Position numbers and translations under genes: made by a program. Of a DNA stretch of 64,000 nt, positions 27,103 through 36,776 are shown piece by piece (the stretch's first letter is position 1; each line of letters opens with the position of its first letter). The stretch comes from Saprospiraceae bacterium (GTDB taxonomy: Bacteria; Bacteroidota; Bacteroidia; Chitinophagales; Saprospiraceae): the NCBI GenBank assembly GCA_016719855.1, contig JADJYH010000077.1:1-64000 (forward strand). Reading direction: 5' to 3'. The notes beneath the pieces were generated by a model, which was not told the DNA's origin, searched no databases, and was given only the letters and a program-made list of their open reading frames with translations.

Positions 27103-29268
27103 ATGAATTCTTCCCCCGCCCAACTTTTTGATTCGTGGTTTGACAAAACCTTTATCCTGCCGGGCGATACAGCGGATGCCGTTCACCAAAAAAAATCTTT
27201 TTTTACTGCCAATCTCAGTGTGATTTCGATGGTGGGTCTGCTCACATTGACGACTTGGATATTGGGGCTGCCCATACTCAGCTCTTACGGATTGGGGTTG
27301 GTGGCTTTTGGGGTCGTTTTGATTGCTATATTCCTGAAAACCAGACGCGTATCACCGTGGTTCTATATTTCCAACCAAGTTTTCGTCCTACTTTTCACCT
27401 CGTTCACCATCATCAGATTGGGTGGCATACCCAACTCCGGTGGGTTGATTTTCGCAAAACTGGCAGCCATCGTTTACTCCCTCTCCCTTCCTTCAAAAAA
27501 GCTGGCTTGGTGGTCGTTTGGGCTCTTTGTCGCCACTACTATTCTCGAAGCAGCGCTGTACCCTTGGCTCACGCCCGCGCCGGAAATGACGCCCGCCGTC
27601 AACCAGGTTTTCTTTGTCATCAATTCCACTTGGATTTCGCTCTTCATGCTGCTCATTGTTTTTTATGTGTTCCAACAGCGGGCGGAATTGGAGAAGGCCA
27701 AATCCGAACGATTGCAGGAGTTGGACGACCTCAAGACCCACATGTTCGCCAACATCGCCCACGAGTTCCGCACCCCGCTCACGCTCATCAGTGGCATGGC
27801 GGACCTGCTGAGGGAAGACCCCCAGCACCAGGTTCGGGAGCGCACCGAAGTTATCCAGCGCAACTCCAACAAAGTGCTCCGGCTAGTTGACCAGATGCTC
27901 AACCTTGCCCGACTGGAGGCTGGTTCGGTGTCTTTGCAAACAGTGCAAAGCGACTTGACGGCGTTCCTACGCTTTGTGTGCAACTCGTTCCAAGGCTTGG
28001 CACAACACCGAAAGGTTCGTTTCCATTTCCTGCCTGACAACCAACAAATTATGATGGATTTTGACCCCGAAAAGCTGGAAGGACTGGTGGGCAACCTGCT
28101 CTCGAATGCCTTGAAGTACACGCCTGCTGGGGGTGATGTTTACCTAAATTTTCATTTAACGAAGTCGGTACCAGAACAGTTGGTCATCAAGGTGAAGGAT
28201 ACGGGCATCGGCATCCCCGCCGACAAGTTGGGCTATATTTTTGACCGTTTTTACCGGGTGGAAAACGAGCAGAAACATTACGAAGAAGGCAGCGGTATCG
28301 GGCTGACCATTGTGCGGGAGTACGTGAAGCTGATGGATGGCGAGATTGCAGTTGAAAGCAAACCGGGTGAAGGTACCGAGTTCACCGTGACGCTGCCTGT
28401 GACCCGGCAAGCGCCCAAGCAGGATTCATTGGCGGGCATTTCAATCCAGAATTCGCCAGAACCCGTTGATTTTGAATGGATTGCATCTGATAACGGCGAT
28501 GCCACCTTGCCACAACTGCTCATTATCGAAGACAACCTGGAGGTTATCCAGTACCTGCGGCTGGTGCTGGGCAAAAATTTTCACCTGCTCTCTGCCTCCA
28601 ACGGCGACGATGGTATTCGACTTGCACTCGAACACCTGCCGGACCTTATCCTCAGCGATGTGATGATGCCCGGCAAGGATGGTTATGAGGTATGCCGCAC
28701 CCTGAAAAAGGACTTCCGTACCTGCCATATCCCCGTCGTGCTACTAACTGCAAGGGCTGACACGGCCTCCCGGATCATTGGGTTGGAACAGGGCGCTGAT
28801 GCCTACCTGACCAAGCCGTTCAACAAACGTGAACTGCTCGCTTGCTTGCGCAACTTGTTTATTCAGCGGGAAAAACTTCGCATCAAATTCGCCTCGCATA
28901 CCAATGTCAACGAGCCGGAACCCACTGCCGGGCTGGACGAGCTTTTTATGAAAAATACCCGCTCCATTTTGAAAAAAAACTATGCCGACGAGGCGTTCGG
29001 CATCGAGGAACTTTACCATGCCCTCGACATCAGTCGGGTGCAACTGCACCGCAAGCTGATGGCGCTCACGGGGCAGTCGGCCTCGCATTTCATCCGCACG
29101 TTCCGGCTAGAAAAAGCGAGGGATTTGCTTCGCAAAAGCACAAAATCTATTTCTGAAATCGCTTACGAAACGGGCTTCAGCGACGCCAATAATTTCAGCC
29201 GGGTGTTTGCCCAGGAGTTTGGGATGTCCCCTTCCGATCTTCGGAAAGGGGTTGAAAATATGGCTTGA
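27103..29268 (+). CDS. Hybrid one-protein two-component regulator (kinase, receiver, AraC-type HTH)
   Basis: 721 residues from the ATG at 27103 (MNSSPAQLFDSWFDK), chosen because AGGA lies about 12 bases upstream; an earlier in-frame ATG is at 27040 in unlikely context. Five or six membrane helices to residue 190, coiled linker, HisKA with His220 in NIAHEFRTPLTL, HATPase_c (LLSNALKYTPAGG, DTGIGIPADKL, GSGIGLTIV), receiver (LIIEDN, LILSDVMMPG, LTKPF) and a C-terminal AraC-family helix-turn-helix (ISRVQLHRKLMALTG, ISEIAYETGFSDANNFSRVF). Unlike SusR-type hybrids it lacks a periplasmic beta-propeller. Could signal from membrane state; targets unknown. Confidence 0.93.
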   Translation: MNSSPAQLFDSWFDKTFILPGDTADAVHQKKSFFTANLSVISMVGLLTLTTWILGLPILSSYGLGLVAFGVVLIAIFLKTRRVSPWFYISNQVFVLLFTSFTIIRLGGIPNSGGLIFAKLAAIVYSLSLPSKKLAWWSFGLFVATTILEAALYPWLTPAPEMTPAVNQVFFVINSTWISLFMLLIVFYVFQQRAELEKAKSERLQELDDLKTHMFANIAHEFRTPLTLISGMADLLREDPQHQVRERTEVIQRNSNKVLRLVDQMLNLARLEAGSVSLQTVQSDLTAFLRFVCNSFQGLAQHRKVRFHFLPDNQQIMMDFDPEKLEGLVGNLLSNALKYTPAGGDVYLNFHLTKSVPEQLVIKVKDTGIGIPADKLGYIFDRFYRVENEQKHYEEGSGIGLTIVREYVKLMDGEIAVESKPGEGTEFTVTLPVTRQAPKQDSLAGISIQNSPEPVDFEWIASDNGDATLPQLLIIEDNLEVIQYLRLVLGKNFHLLSASNGDDGIRLALEHLPDLILSDVMMPGKDGYEVCRTLKKDFRTCHIPVVLLTARADTASRIIGLEQGADAYLTKPFNKRELLACLRNLFIQREKLRIKFASHTNVNEPEPTAGLDELFMKNTRSILKKNYADEAFGIEELYHALDISRVQLHRKLMALTGQSASHFIRTFRLEKARDLLRKSTKSISEIAYETGFSDANNFSRVFAQEFGMSPSDLRKGVENMA

Positions 29269-29306
29269 TACGGTGCTTCTTGGAACAACTTTCCAGCGGT
29301 TTCCTC

Positions 29307-29623
29307 CTAATCTTTATGGAATATTTTCTCAACATAGATAAGGCCGGGCACATCCTTCCATTCGTTTTCATACTTTTTCCAAACCACATTTACTGGTATG
29401 GGAAACTCCAAATCTCCGTTGAAATCAATATCCGTTTCAGCGGGCGTTTCAAAGAACCGCAGTGTATCTCCTTCTATTTCAATAAACCAACCACCACAGA
29501 AAGGGGTGGCGCATTTGCGGAAGTCAATGCAAATCAGTTTGGCATCGCCTTCTTTCATACATGATTTTTCACAGGAAGTCAGGGTAATAATAGCCAGAAA
29601 AACAGCAGGAAGTAATTTTTCAT
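29307..29623 (-). CDS. Small lipoprotein of unknown function (frameshift at T5/A5 run)
   Basis: From 29623 the sequence reads MKNYFLLFF; with one more base in the run at 29598-29602 it continues LAIITLTSCEKSC, a perfect lipobox, into the open frame (MKEGDAKLICIDFRKC, FCGGWFIEIEGDTLRFF) to 29307, about 105 residues. Contains three conserved-looking cysteines in the mature part. No family recognised. Stands alone between convergent and divergent neighbours. Confidence 0.62.
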
Positions 29624-29763
29624 GGTTGCATTTTTATCCAATAGACAGACAACTTCGGTAAGAAGTTGGGTAGAAAACATGGCCATGAAACAATAAGCCA
29701 TTTTTTGAAACAATTGTCCAGCAAATTCCTGCTCATTGTCCAGAAAGTGAAACAATAGGTAAG

Positions 29764-29771
29764 TAGTTTTG
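29764..29771 (+). promoter_or_regulatory. Putative -7 element before the 29.9 kb lipoprotein
   Basis: TAGTTTTG, an exact TAnnTTTG, about 100 bases upstream of the start; TTG at 29736 is a possible -33 with a rather long spacer. Confidence 0.4.
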
Positions 29772-29872
29772 GAGGCTTAGGTGTGAAATTTGAAGTGTAA
29801 AAAGGAATGAATATGCGGTGTAAATCACCGGTGGTTCTTCCCTCCAATTTTTTCACTTTAAATTCCACAGCC

Positions 29873-30382
29873 ATGAAAAAACTGATTTTTTTGTCCGTGC
29901 TTTTGATGGCTTTCTTTATCACCTCCTGTGAAAAAGAAGTCATCACACCTTACGTCGCCATCAGCGGCAATTTCACCAATACACCCGACCTAAGTGCAGG
30001 CTTCTGGGAGGTTCCAATTCCTGACGGCTCCATTTTCATGTCCCCTAAAAAGTATGTGGTAGATGGTACTTCGGCCTTGTTCGGCGAATTGGACGAAAGC
30101 AAAAGCATCATGGAACTGCCAAGCCCGGTATTTGAGCCTAAGATTGGCGGGTTCACAGGTGGCGTAACGATTACCCTCGTGGACAAAGACGCTGACAAGC
30201 TGATTTTCGAGGGCGAGTATTTCATGTTTGCCGATTTCTCGAACAAGACCTACCTGCGAATAGACGGGGGCACCGGCAAATGGAAAGATGCCCAAGGCTG
30301 GTTTAACAGCGTGGGGCAAGTTGACCCGGCCACAGGTGTGAACACGCTGAGTGGCAGTGGCGAAGTCACCGACCCCAAGTAG
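29873..30382 (+). CDS. Lipoprotein, unknown function
   Basis: 169 residues from the ATG at 29873 (MKKLIFLSVLLMAFFITSC, lipobox). Mature part is all-beta: SALFGELDESKS, FEGEYFMFADFSNKTYLR, then IDGGTGKWKDAQGWFNSV, a pattern reminiscent of the GGTGxFxxAxG turn in dirigent/allene-oxide-cyclase-like barrels; that resemblance is weak. Followed by a terminator hairpin and a kelch protein gene. Confidence 0.72.
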   Translation: MKKLIFLSVLLMAFFITSCEKEVITPYVAISGNFTNTPDLSAGFWEVPIPDGSIFMSPKKYVVDGTSALFGELDESKSIMELPSPVFEPKIGGFTGGVTITLVDKDADKLIFEGEYFMFADFSNKTYLRIDGGTGKWKDAQGWFNSVGQVDPATGVNTLSGSGEVTDPK

Positions 30383-30406
30383 TCAAGATTAATCCTAAAA
30401 CCCTCC

Positions 30407-30425
30407 GCCCCGCTCCCAGCGGGGC
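30407..30425 (+). terminator. GC-rich hairpin after the lipoprotein gene
   Basis: GCCCCGC, 5-base loop, GCGGGGC, then AACTTTT. Intrinsic terminator, short T-tract. Confidence 0.65.
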
Positions 30426-30486
30426 AACTTTTCATACTATCCCTTGAAAACCAATTTTTCTTAAAAAACTCAACAGTAAATTCATC

Positions 30487-31638
30487 ATGAAAAACCTCAT
30501 TTTATTTTCAATCCTATTATTTACAATGTCCATCAGCTACGGCCAATGGACGACTACTAATTTGTCCGAAGCGAAAGAAGGCATGGGTGCCGCCGCATTG
30601 CCGGGCAGCAATACCTTTTGGTTTGCAGGAGGCTGGGGCGACATAGAGGAAACCAACAAAGTGGAAATTTACAATGCCGAAACTGACACTTGGACTTTTT
30701 CATCGCTGTCGCAAGCGAGGTCATGGCCAGCAGGTTTGGCTTATAAAGACCGTGTTTTCTTTGCCGGTGGCATGTTTTGGAGTACCACCTATCAGCCAAC
30801 GTCAAGAGTGGACATTTGGAACAACGCAATTGCCCAATGGACAACCGCCGAGCTTTCGGCACCACGATTCAGCATTTCTGCAGTAGGGATAGGCAACAAG
30901 GCCCTTTTTGCCGGAGGCGGCAATATTGATCCAAAACAGCGTATTGGCACGGTTGACATCTACGATTTCACCACGGGGCAGTGGACAGCCGCAGAATTAT
31001 CAATGCCAAGGGCAGCCATGGGCAGCGCCGTGGTAGAGTCACCCAATGGGCCTATCGCACTCTTTGGTGGAGGTACGTCAGCGGTTTCGGGACCTTATGC
31101 AACTGATTTGGTAGATATTTACCACGCAAACACAGGCACTTGGAGTACTACAAACTTATCGCAGGCCAGGGCTCACCTGAGTGCAACATCGGTAGGCCAC
31201 AAGGTCATTTTTGCAGGTGGCATAACCAACGATAACGTCCTTTCGGACAGGGTGGATATTTATGATGCCCTGACGGGCGATTGGACTACCGCAACCCTTT
31301 CTGCACCGAGGTGTACGGATATGGCCGACGGACTGACCAAGGCCGTTTGCGGCAAGGTATATATCGTGGGCGGTGGCAGGTTTGACTTGATTACCGGTCT
31401 GATTTCTGATGCATCAAATGTGATTGATATTTACGACCCGACTACTGACACTTGGTCGGTTGAGTACCTGAACAGGCCCGTTATCATACACTCTGTGGTG
31501 TCCGACGGCAATAGGCTTTTGGTTGCAGGAGGTCGCAGCACCGAACTTTCCTCGATTTACGACGAGGTTGACATTTACACCTGCCCAGCCAATGCCTTAC
31601 CTGCTCTCCGTCATTTCCGAAGACGGCTCCCATACTGA
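30487..31638 (+). CDS. Secreted kelch-repeat protein
   Basis: 383 residues, signal peptide MKNLILFSILLFTMSISYGQ. About six kelch blades, each with an FAGG or VGGG strand followed by VEIYNAETDTW or VDIYDALTGDW; blade starts near residues 45, 90, 140, 190, 235 and 285. Forms a beta-propeller, probably extracytoplasmic, for binding or enzymatic roles not predictable here. The last residues (LPALRHFRRRLPY) look unlike the rest and no sorting domain follows, so the 3' end may be shifted or truncated. Confidence 0.85.
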   Translation: MKNLILFSILLFTMSISYGQWTTTNLSEAKEGMGAAALPGSNTFWFAGGWGDIEETNKVEIYNAETDTWTFSSLSQARSWPAGLAYKDRVFFAGGMFWSTTYQPTSRVDIWNNAIAQWTTAELSAPRFSISAVGIGNKALFAGGGNIDPKQRIGTVDIYDFTTGQWTAAELSMPRAAMGSAVVESPNGPIALFGGGTSAVSGPYATDLVDIYHANTGTWSTTNLSQARAHLSATSVGHKVIFAGGITNDNVLSDRVDIYDALTGDWTTATLSAPRCTDMADGLTKAVCGKVYIVGGGRFDLITGLISDASNVIDIYDPTTDTWSVEYLNRPVIIHSVVSDGNRLLVAGGRSTELSSIYDEVDIYTCPANALPALRHFRRRLPY

Positions 31639-31670
31639 ATGGATAAGCCTACAACAGTAAAGTATCCCAT

Positions 31671-31755
31671 CACAGTAAATTCCAGATATTCGGAATTTAC
31701 TGTGAGTCCGCAAACTTGGAGGCCACCGCAAGGTGGTTTCGGGTTTGCGGTTTTT
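31671..31755 (+). terminator. Two successive hairpins after the kelch gene
   Basis: First: CACAGTAAATTCC (31671-31683) with GGAATTTACTGTG (31692-31704). Second: CCGCAAAC (31708-31715) with GTTTGCGG (31743-31750), an inner CCACC/GGTGG stem, and TTTTT immediately after. The second looks like an intrinsic terminator. Confidence 0.65.
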
Positions 31756-31832
31756 CGGGTTTTGACGCAAACAAAAAAGCCACTGGCGCAAATCATCGCT
31801 CCAGTGGCTTTTCAGTTGAATATGGGTTCAAA

Positions 31833-32392
31833 TTACTTCATCGCCTCCAGCGCACCGCCGAAGGAGACGTTGGCTGATTTCGCCACTTTGTCGGCCCCGA
31901 GGGAGGGTATCGAGATGCCGTAGTCGGCCAGCGTCACGGTGAAGTCGGTTTGTGCCGACACCTTGCCGCCTTTGACGGTGATGGAGGCCGGGGCGGTTAC
32001 GGGCTTCGTCACGCCGTGCATGGTCAGGTCGCCAGCAACGGAAACCTTGTAAGTCCCTTCGGCGGTGAAGTTCACCTTGGAAGTATCCGTGATTTTACCC
32101 TTAAAAGTAGCTTTGGGATACTTGGAGCTTTCCATATAGTTCTCGTTGAAGTGCTCCTGCATCAGGGCTTTTTGAACTGGAAGCTCTTCATCAGAACCGC
32201 TGCTTCGACAGCGCCTGTACCGGCGTCAATCACGATGGTTCCGGTGTTGGTCTTCGCGTCAATCTCCTCCATCGACTTGTTGGAAGTGGCATCGAAGGAA
32301 ACATTGGCATTGCGGGAAAAAATACGCTGTGCAGAAAGGAGGATGGGTGCTCCAATCAAAACTGCCAAAACTGCTAATTTCAAGTTCTTCAT
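31833..32392 (-). CDS. YceI-family lipid-binding protein (one frameshift)
   Basis: Start at 32392 gives signal peptide MKNLKLAVLAVLIGAPILLS. The frame breaks near 32160: FQFKK must join ALMQEHFNENYMESSKYP, after which the YceI core is clear (ATFKGKITD, VAGDLTMHGVTKPV, TVTLADYGISIPS). About 186 residues. YceI proteins are periplasmic barrels that bind isoprenoids. Last gene of a cytochrome/DUF5777-like/YceI group read leftwards. Confidence 0.86.
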
Positions 32393-32567
32393 TGTCTTAT
32401 TATTTTTTGGTGAATGAATCAGGAAAAACATTTTTCCCACTCATTTCTGTGTTGTGACGACGAAATAACGCCTTGATGACAGGTTTGTGTCTTAATGAAT
32501 TGCTAATGTTTGCCCGAACGGGAATATCATCATTCCGAACGGGCTTGGCGCAACCAATTTTTACAGT

Positions 32568-33458
32568 TTACAAAGTGAATACCCTCGAAATGTTGAAGCC
32601 CAAACGGATGCCCCCATCGCTCCAACTGTCGCCAGTGCGGGTGTAGAACTGGTTCTCCGTCAGCCCGAACGAGTTGGTCAGGTGCATCTGGAACACGTGG
32701 CCGCCCGTTTCCAAATCAATGCCGATGCCGAAGCTATCGTAGTAGTCCGAGTTGGTGTAGTCGGTGGCTCGCCAGCCGTACTCGGCAGTGATGGCCATGC
32801 GCTGCGTCACCTTAAACCGGGCGGCAGTGGCGATGATGATGGCGTCGTTCTTATCGTCCAGTTCTTCGGCGAGGTTCATGTGTACCAGCGTCGGCGCCAC
32901 TTGCAGCGAGAAGCGGTCGTTGAATTTCCGACCGACGATGATTTGGTGGCAAAACGAGAGCCTGCTGCTGAATTCCTCGTACTTGTTCACGTTGAGCAGT
33001 CCATCGTCCTTGTCTTTTAGCGAGGTGGCATAGATGCCGGAAAACAGCGTCACGCTCACCGGTGGATTTGCGTGGTCGCCCTGCCGCATGAGGCGGTATT
33101 TTGCAAAGCCGTCGAAGGTTTTGTCAACGCTGGAGCGGCCTATGCCGAAGTTCAGGCGGCCATCGTAGCTGTACTCCAAGCTGAGGCGGATACTGGCACC
33201 GCCATCCAAGCCCCAAAAATTGTAGCCCCCAGCGTTGAACGGCCCGAAGCGGTGCGCAATGCGAAAGTCGAGCGTCCTATTGCCCGGTACTTCGAGGGTG
33301 TGGAAGTTGATGAGCCGGGTACCCTTGAAGGTGGCAATGGCAAAGCTGCGCTCGGCCGTTGGTTCATCAATCAGGCCGAGCAGGTCGGTGTCTTCCTGCG
33401 CAGTTGCTGTAGAAAATACAAGCGCCAAAAAGGAAAGGAAAGTGATTATTTTTTTCAT
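32568..33458 (-). CDS. DUF5777-like outer-membrane barrel protein
   Basis: 296 residues from the ATG at 33458 (signal peptide MKKIITFLSFLALVFSTATAQ). Intact paralogue of 17239-18135: AHRFGPFNAGG, FWGLDGGASIRLS, QIIVGRKFNDRFSLQ, GIDLETGGHVFQMHLTNS, then a terminal strand GFNISRVFTL. Even number of amphipathic strands and C-terminal aromatic/hydrophobic residues suggest an outer-membrane barrel. Lies 35 bases downstream of a cytochrome lipoprotein gene; no frameshift. Confidence 0.85.
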   Translation of the reverse strand: MKKIITFLSFLALVFSTATAQEDTDLLGLIDEPTAERSFAIATFKGTRLINFHTLEVPGNRTLDFRIAHRFGPFNAGGYNFWGLDGGASIRLSLEYSYDGRLNFGIGRSSVDKTFDGFAKYRLMRQGDHANPPVSVTLFSGIYATSLKDKDDGLLNVNKYEEFSSRLSFCHQIIVGRKFNDRFSLQVAPTLVHMNLAEELDDKNDAIIIATAARFKVTQRMAITAEYGWRATDYTNSDYYDSFGIGIDLETGGHVFQMHLTNSFGLTENQFYTRTGDSWSDGGIRLGFNISRVFTL

Positions 33459-33493
33459 AAAATATTCATTATGAATGGTTTGTGCAGAAAGGA

Positions 33494-33889
33494 TTAGTTG
33501 TTTGGAGCGCCAGCAGCTATCCAACGCTCGATTTTTCCGATGGAGCAGTCTTCGATTTTGTTGCTGCTGGCACTGGGCATCCTGGATTGCGTAGCGACGC
33601 CGTCCCAAGTGATGGAACTGATGAGCTTGCCATTGTCCACCTGCGTTTTTACGCCAGCATAATCATTCAAAAATGCGTTGTTAAAATTGCCGGGACCATG
33701 GCACGATGCACTTAACGAGCTGCAGCTCCCGCTCATGATTGGCACGATGTCGTTGGCAAAAGAAACAGGGACAGTGGGGTCGCATTCAAGTTCTGGGTGC
33801 AGTTCTGCCAAGTTGTCGTAGCTGCAACCGCCCATGCCAGCCAGCAGAAAGACGGTCAGCAGAAGTCCAAAAACTGTTTTCTTCAACAT
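33494..33889 (-). CDS. Small mono-haem cytochrome-like lipoprotein with wide haem motif
   Basis: 131 residues, lipobox GGC near residue 22. Resembles one module of the di-haem lipoproteins at 16.4 and 18.2 kb (SFANDIVPIM, KLISSITWDG, IERWIAAGAPNN), but the haem motif reads CSSLSASCHG: six residues between the cysteines (CX6CH) instead of two or four. SRMPSAS offers a distal Met. Heads the leftward cytochrome/DUF5777-like/YceI group. Confidence 0.78.
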   Translation of the reverse strand: MLKKTVFGLLLTVFLLAGMGGCSYDNLAELHPELECDPTVPVSFANDIVPIMSGSCSSLSASCHGPGNFNNAFLNDYAGVKTQVDNGKLISSITWDGVATQSRMPSASSNKIEDCSIGKIERWIAAGAPNN

Positions 33890-34482
33890 GATTTAAAGTG
33901 TTTTTATAACCTATTTCATCAATTCAAAAAAGCATGGCGAAGATACTGCCTACGCAGAAATACCCCTTGTGGTTTGATTTAAAATCATGTTTTGGTCGTG
34001 AAAATGTCCGATTCAGCGATGGGCAGGCAATCGTCGCAAAATTTTTATTGAAAATTAACGACCAAAACCAAACTATAAGATGTAACTTTGCACCCGATTT
34101 GAAAAATGCTTCGAACAAATCTTTGCTTGAAAGCATTTACAACAAAAATGTTAACCGTTTAATAGGTTTAGACGGGATTTGAAGGAGAAGGGAAAAAGGA
34201 AGCCTGCGGGTTTCTTTTATTGCGAGTAAATTGGCTGCCAAGAGATTGATATTCAGCGTGTTAGTCCGCCTCCATACTCGCCTGCCTGCCTACACGGAGT
34301 ATGCTGGACTATCTGCCTTCACGTTCTGAATTTTGGGTTTCGTTCCATTGGATTCATGGATGTTTGATTTTTTGTGAAACAGTTTGAACCGTTGCCTAGC
34401 AACCTCAAACGACCTCGCACGATTTCAAGCCAACTCCAGCCACCTACGGGTTCAAGCCACCTATTTTACATCAAATTCTTTT
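33890..34482. other. Intergenic region upstream of the DEAD-box gene
   Basis: No supported gene; frames on either strand up to about 80 codons have no family features. A long leader for the helicase gene could lie here (34190-34482, including CCTCAAACGACCTCG-type repeats around 34400-34465), as in cold-responsive helicase mRNAs, but I cannot identify a known element. Confidence 0.5.
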
Positions 34483-35971
34483 ATGACTTCTGAACTTAAC
34501 GTTCGAGGAGTTGGGCCTTAGTGCCGACATCCTTGAGGGCCTTCTGAAAAAAGGCTTTGTGAACCCAACGCCCATCCAGGCGCAAACCATCCCCATGCTC
34601 CTCAATGGCGAGCGTGACATCATCGGCCAAGCACAGACCGGCACGGGCAAAACAGCCGCATTCGGCCTGCCCATCATCGAGCGCATTGTACCGGGCTTGC
34701 GCAAAGTGCAGGCTATCGTGCTGGCCCCCACCCGGGAACTGGCCAGCCAAGTGGCCGAGGAACTCGAAAGCCTGACTGGCAAACGTGACATCCGAATCCT
34801 GCCCGTGTACGGCGGCCAGGGCATGGACACCCAGCTCCGCCTGCTCAAACAGGGCGTTGACATCATCGTGGCAACGCCGGGTCGGGCCATTGACCACCTG
34901 AAGCGCAAGACACTGAAACTCGACGACGTGAAGTTTGTGGTGCTCGACGAGGCCGACGAAATGCTCAACATGGGCTTCGTCGAAGACATCGAAACCATCC
35001 TCTCCCACGTGCCAGAAGGGCGACGGATGTTGCTTTTTTCCGCCACCATGCCGACCGCCATCCGCAACCTCGCCAAGAAGTTCATGGGCCAGTTCGACGA
35101 GGTGAAAATGGACGCCAAACAAGAATCCGCTGCCAACGTGGAGCAGGTTTTTTATGAAATAAGCGAGAAGGACAAACTGCGTGCACTACACCGCCTCATC
35201 GAGACGGAGGCGGAATTTTATGCGCTTGTGTTCAGCCGTACCCGGCTCGGTGCCGACCGCTTGGCTAGCAAGTTGAGCGACCTCGGACTTGATGTGGAGG
35301 CATTGCACGGCGACGTGACGCAGGTGCAGCGGGAGCGCATCTTCGCCAAGTTCAAGGGTGGCCATGCGACCATCCTCGTGGCTACCGACGTAGCGGCCCG
35401 TGGCATTGACATCAACAACCTGTCACACGTCATCAACTTCGACCTACCGGACAGCCCGGAAGCTTATGTGCACCGCATCGGCAGGACAGGCCGTGCCGGC
35501 AAGACGGGCAAGGCCATTTCCTTTGTCACGTCGGCAGAGTGGCGCAAGTTACAGTTCATCATGCAGCACACCAGGGCTACCATCAATAGGGCGTATCTGC
35601 CTTACGGCCAAGAGGTGATTGACCTCAAAAAGAAAGCGATGAAGGAACAGGTTTTTGCTGTGGCGGATACCGAAGTTCCACAGGACTACCACAACCTGGC
35701 GCAGGAGATTCTGGCCTCCGGCAAACCGAAGCAATTGCTGGCATCGCTGCTTCAACTGCATTTCGGTGGCAACCTGAACCCACATTCCTATCCTGAAATC
35801 CGGGAGCCGGAGCGTCCAGCGTTCAAGCAGCGGCACAGCCTCGAAAGGCACGGTGCCCCCAGCAAGCCATTCGTCGGCCCAAGGGCAGGCTTCGGTGGCA
35901 AACGGGAGCGCACTTCGTCCAATGGGCAGTTCAGCGGCAAGCCAATTTTCAAGAAAAAGAAATTCGCATAG
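34483..35971 (+). CDS. DEAD-box RNA helicase (frameshift just after the start)
   Basis: About 495 residues. The ATG at 34483 reads MTSELN and then loses frame; deleting one base near 34498 gives MTSELTFEELGLSADIL, the usual N-terminus with the Q motif region. All helicase motifs are intact: AQTGTGKTAA (I), PTRELASQV (Ia), LDEADEML (II, DEAD), SATMP (III), ATDVAARGID (V) and HRIGRTGRAG (VI). C-terminal tail is basic (KRERTSSNGQ...KKKKFA), typical of the RhlE/CsdA-like group that remodels RNA and ribosomes. Ends in a terminator hairpin. Confidence 0.94.
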
Positions 35972-35994
35972 ACATCCATTGCGGAGCAAAATGC

Positions 35995-36032
35995 AAAAAG
36001 GCAAAAGTGGGGCGACCCGCTCTTGCCTTTTT
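35995..36032 (+). terminator. Intrinsic terminator after the helicase gene
   Basis: AAAAAGGCAAAAGTGGGG pairs with CCCGCTCTTGCCTTTTTC; the A-rich 5' side and T-rich 3' side make it work in both directions. Confidence 0.75.
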
Positions 36033-36044
36033 CTTTGTTATGAT

Positions 36045-36098
36045 TTGGCAGTTGGCAATGTCTCTGACTGCAAACTGCCAACTGTCGAACTGCCAACT
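36045..36098. repeat. Inverted heptad repeat (TTGGCAG family)
   Basis: TTGGCAGTTGGCA (36045-36057) faces TGCCAACTGTCGAACTGCCA (36077-36096). Seven-base spacing. The same unit family lies inside the GYDIA kinase gene at 38149-38180. Confidence 0.75.
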
Positions 36099-36103
36099 CA
36101 CAC

Positions 36104-36711
36104 TCACCCCATCTCCTGCACCACTTCCTGCACCTCCGGCACCATGCGCTTGAGCATCCCTTCAATGCCCGATTTTAGCGTTACGGTACTCGAAGGACAA
36201 CCGCTGCACGAGCCTTGCATGATGACGTAGACTGTGCCTTTGTCATAAGATTTGAACTCGATATTGCCGCCATCCATTTCCACAGCGGGCTTCACGTAGG
36301 TGTCAATGAGTTCCTTGATGCGCTGCGCAATCTCGCCGTCCTCGCCGCTGAACTGCTTCGAAGTATGCTCGGCTTCCAGGGCTTGCATTGCCTCGGCATA
36401 GCCTTCCTTCATGATTTCGCCGCCATCCTCCACATATTTTTTTATGAGGTCTTTCAGCTTGAGCATGATGTCGGCCCATTCGTAGTTGAATTCCTTGGTG
36501 ATGCTGACGAAGTTGTTGGTCATGTAAACGCCCTTCACGAACGGTTGGTCGAACAGGTGGAAGCAAGTGGCGACCATTCCCGTGCCAGCGCTTCCTCCCG
36601 GAAGTCGGCGGTGCCTCGGTAGAGCATCCGATTGGTCACGAATTTGAGCGATTCTGGATTGGGGGTCTGCTCGGTGTAGAGCATGACGGGTGATGCGGTT
36701 GCGGTATTCAT
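36104..36711 (-). CDS. NifU/Nfu-type iron-sulfur scaffold protein (one frameshift)
   Basis: ATG at 36711 begins MNTATASPVMLYTEQTPNPE, the Nfu N-terminal domain; the frame shifts near 36570 (EEALAREWSP to LFDQPFVKGVYMTN). The rest is intact to 36104, about 202 residues, with the C-terminal NifU domain and its cluster-binding CxxC in GSCSGCPSST. Carries and delivers Fe-S clusters to client proteins in the cytoplasm. Exact TAnnTTTG element upstream. Confidence 0.9.
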
Positions 36712-36744
36712 ATCTTGATGATTTTCTTATTTAGATTTCGTCCA

Positions 36745-36752
36745 CAAAAGTA
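36745..36752 (-). promoter_or_regulatory. Putative -7 element of the nfu gene
   Basis: Minus strand TACTTTTG (TAnnTTTG), 33 bases upstream of the start; no clear -33. Confidence 0.4.
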
Positions 36753-36776
36753 ACAGAAAAAAACTTTCCTGGTTCA

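Noticed and set aside
29598..29602. Programmed frameshift at the A5/T5 run of the small lipoprotein
   Set aside because: Many similar shifts occur across unrelated housekeeping genes, so error is the simpler explanation; no stimulatory structure seen.
33934..34182. 82-codon frame upstream of the helicase
   Set aside because: No ribosome binding site or family; the opposite strand is equally open.
34390..34470. tRNA-like stretch around GGTTCAAGCC
   Set aside because: No acceptor or anticodon arms could be folded around it.
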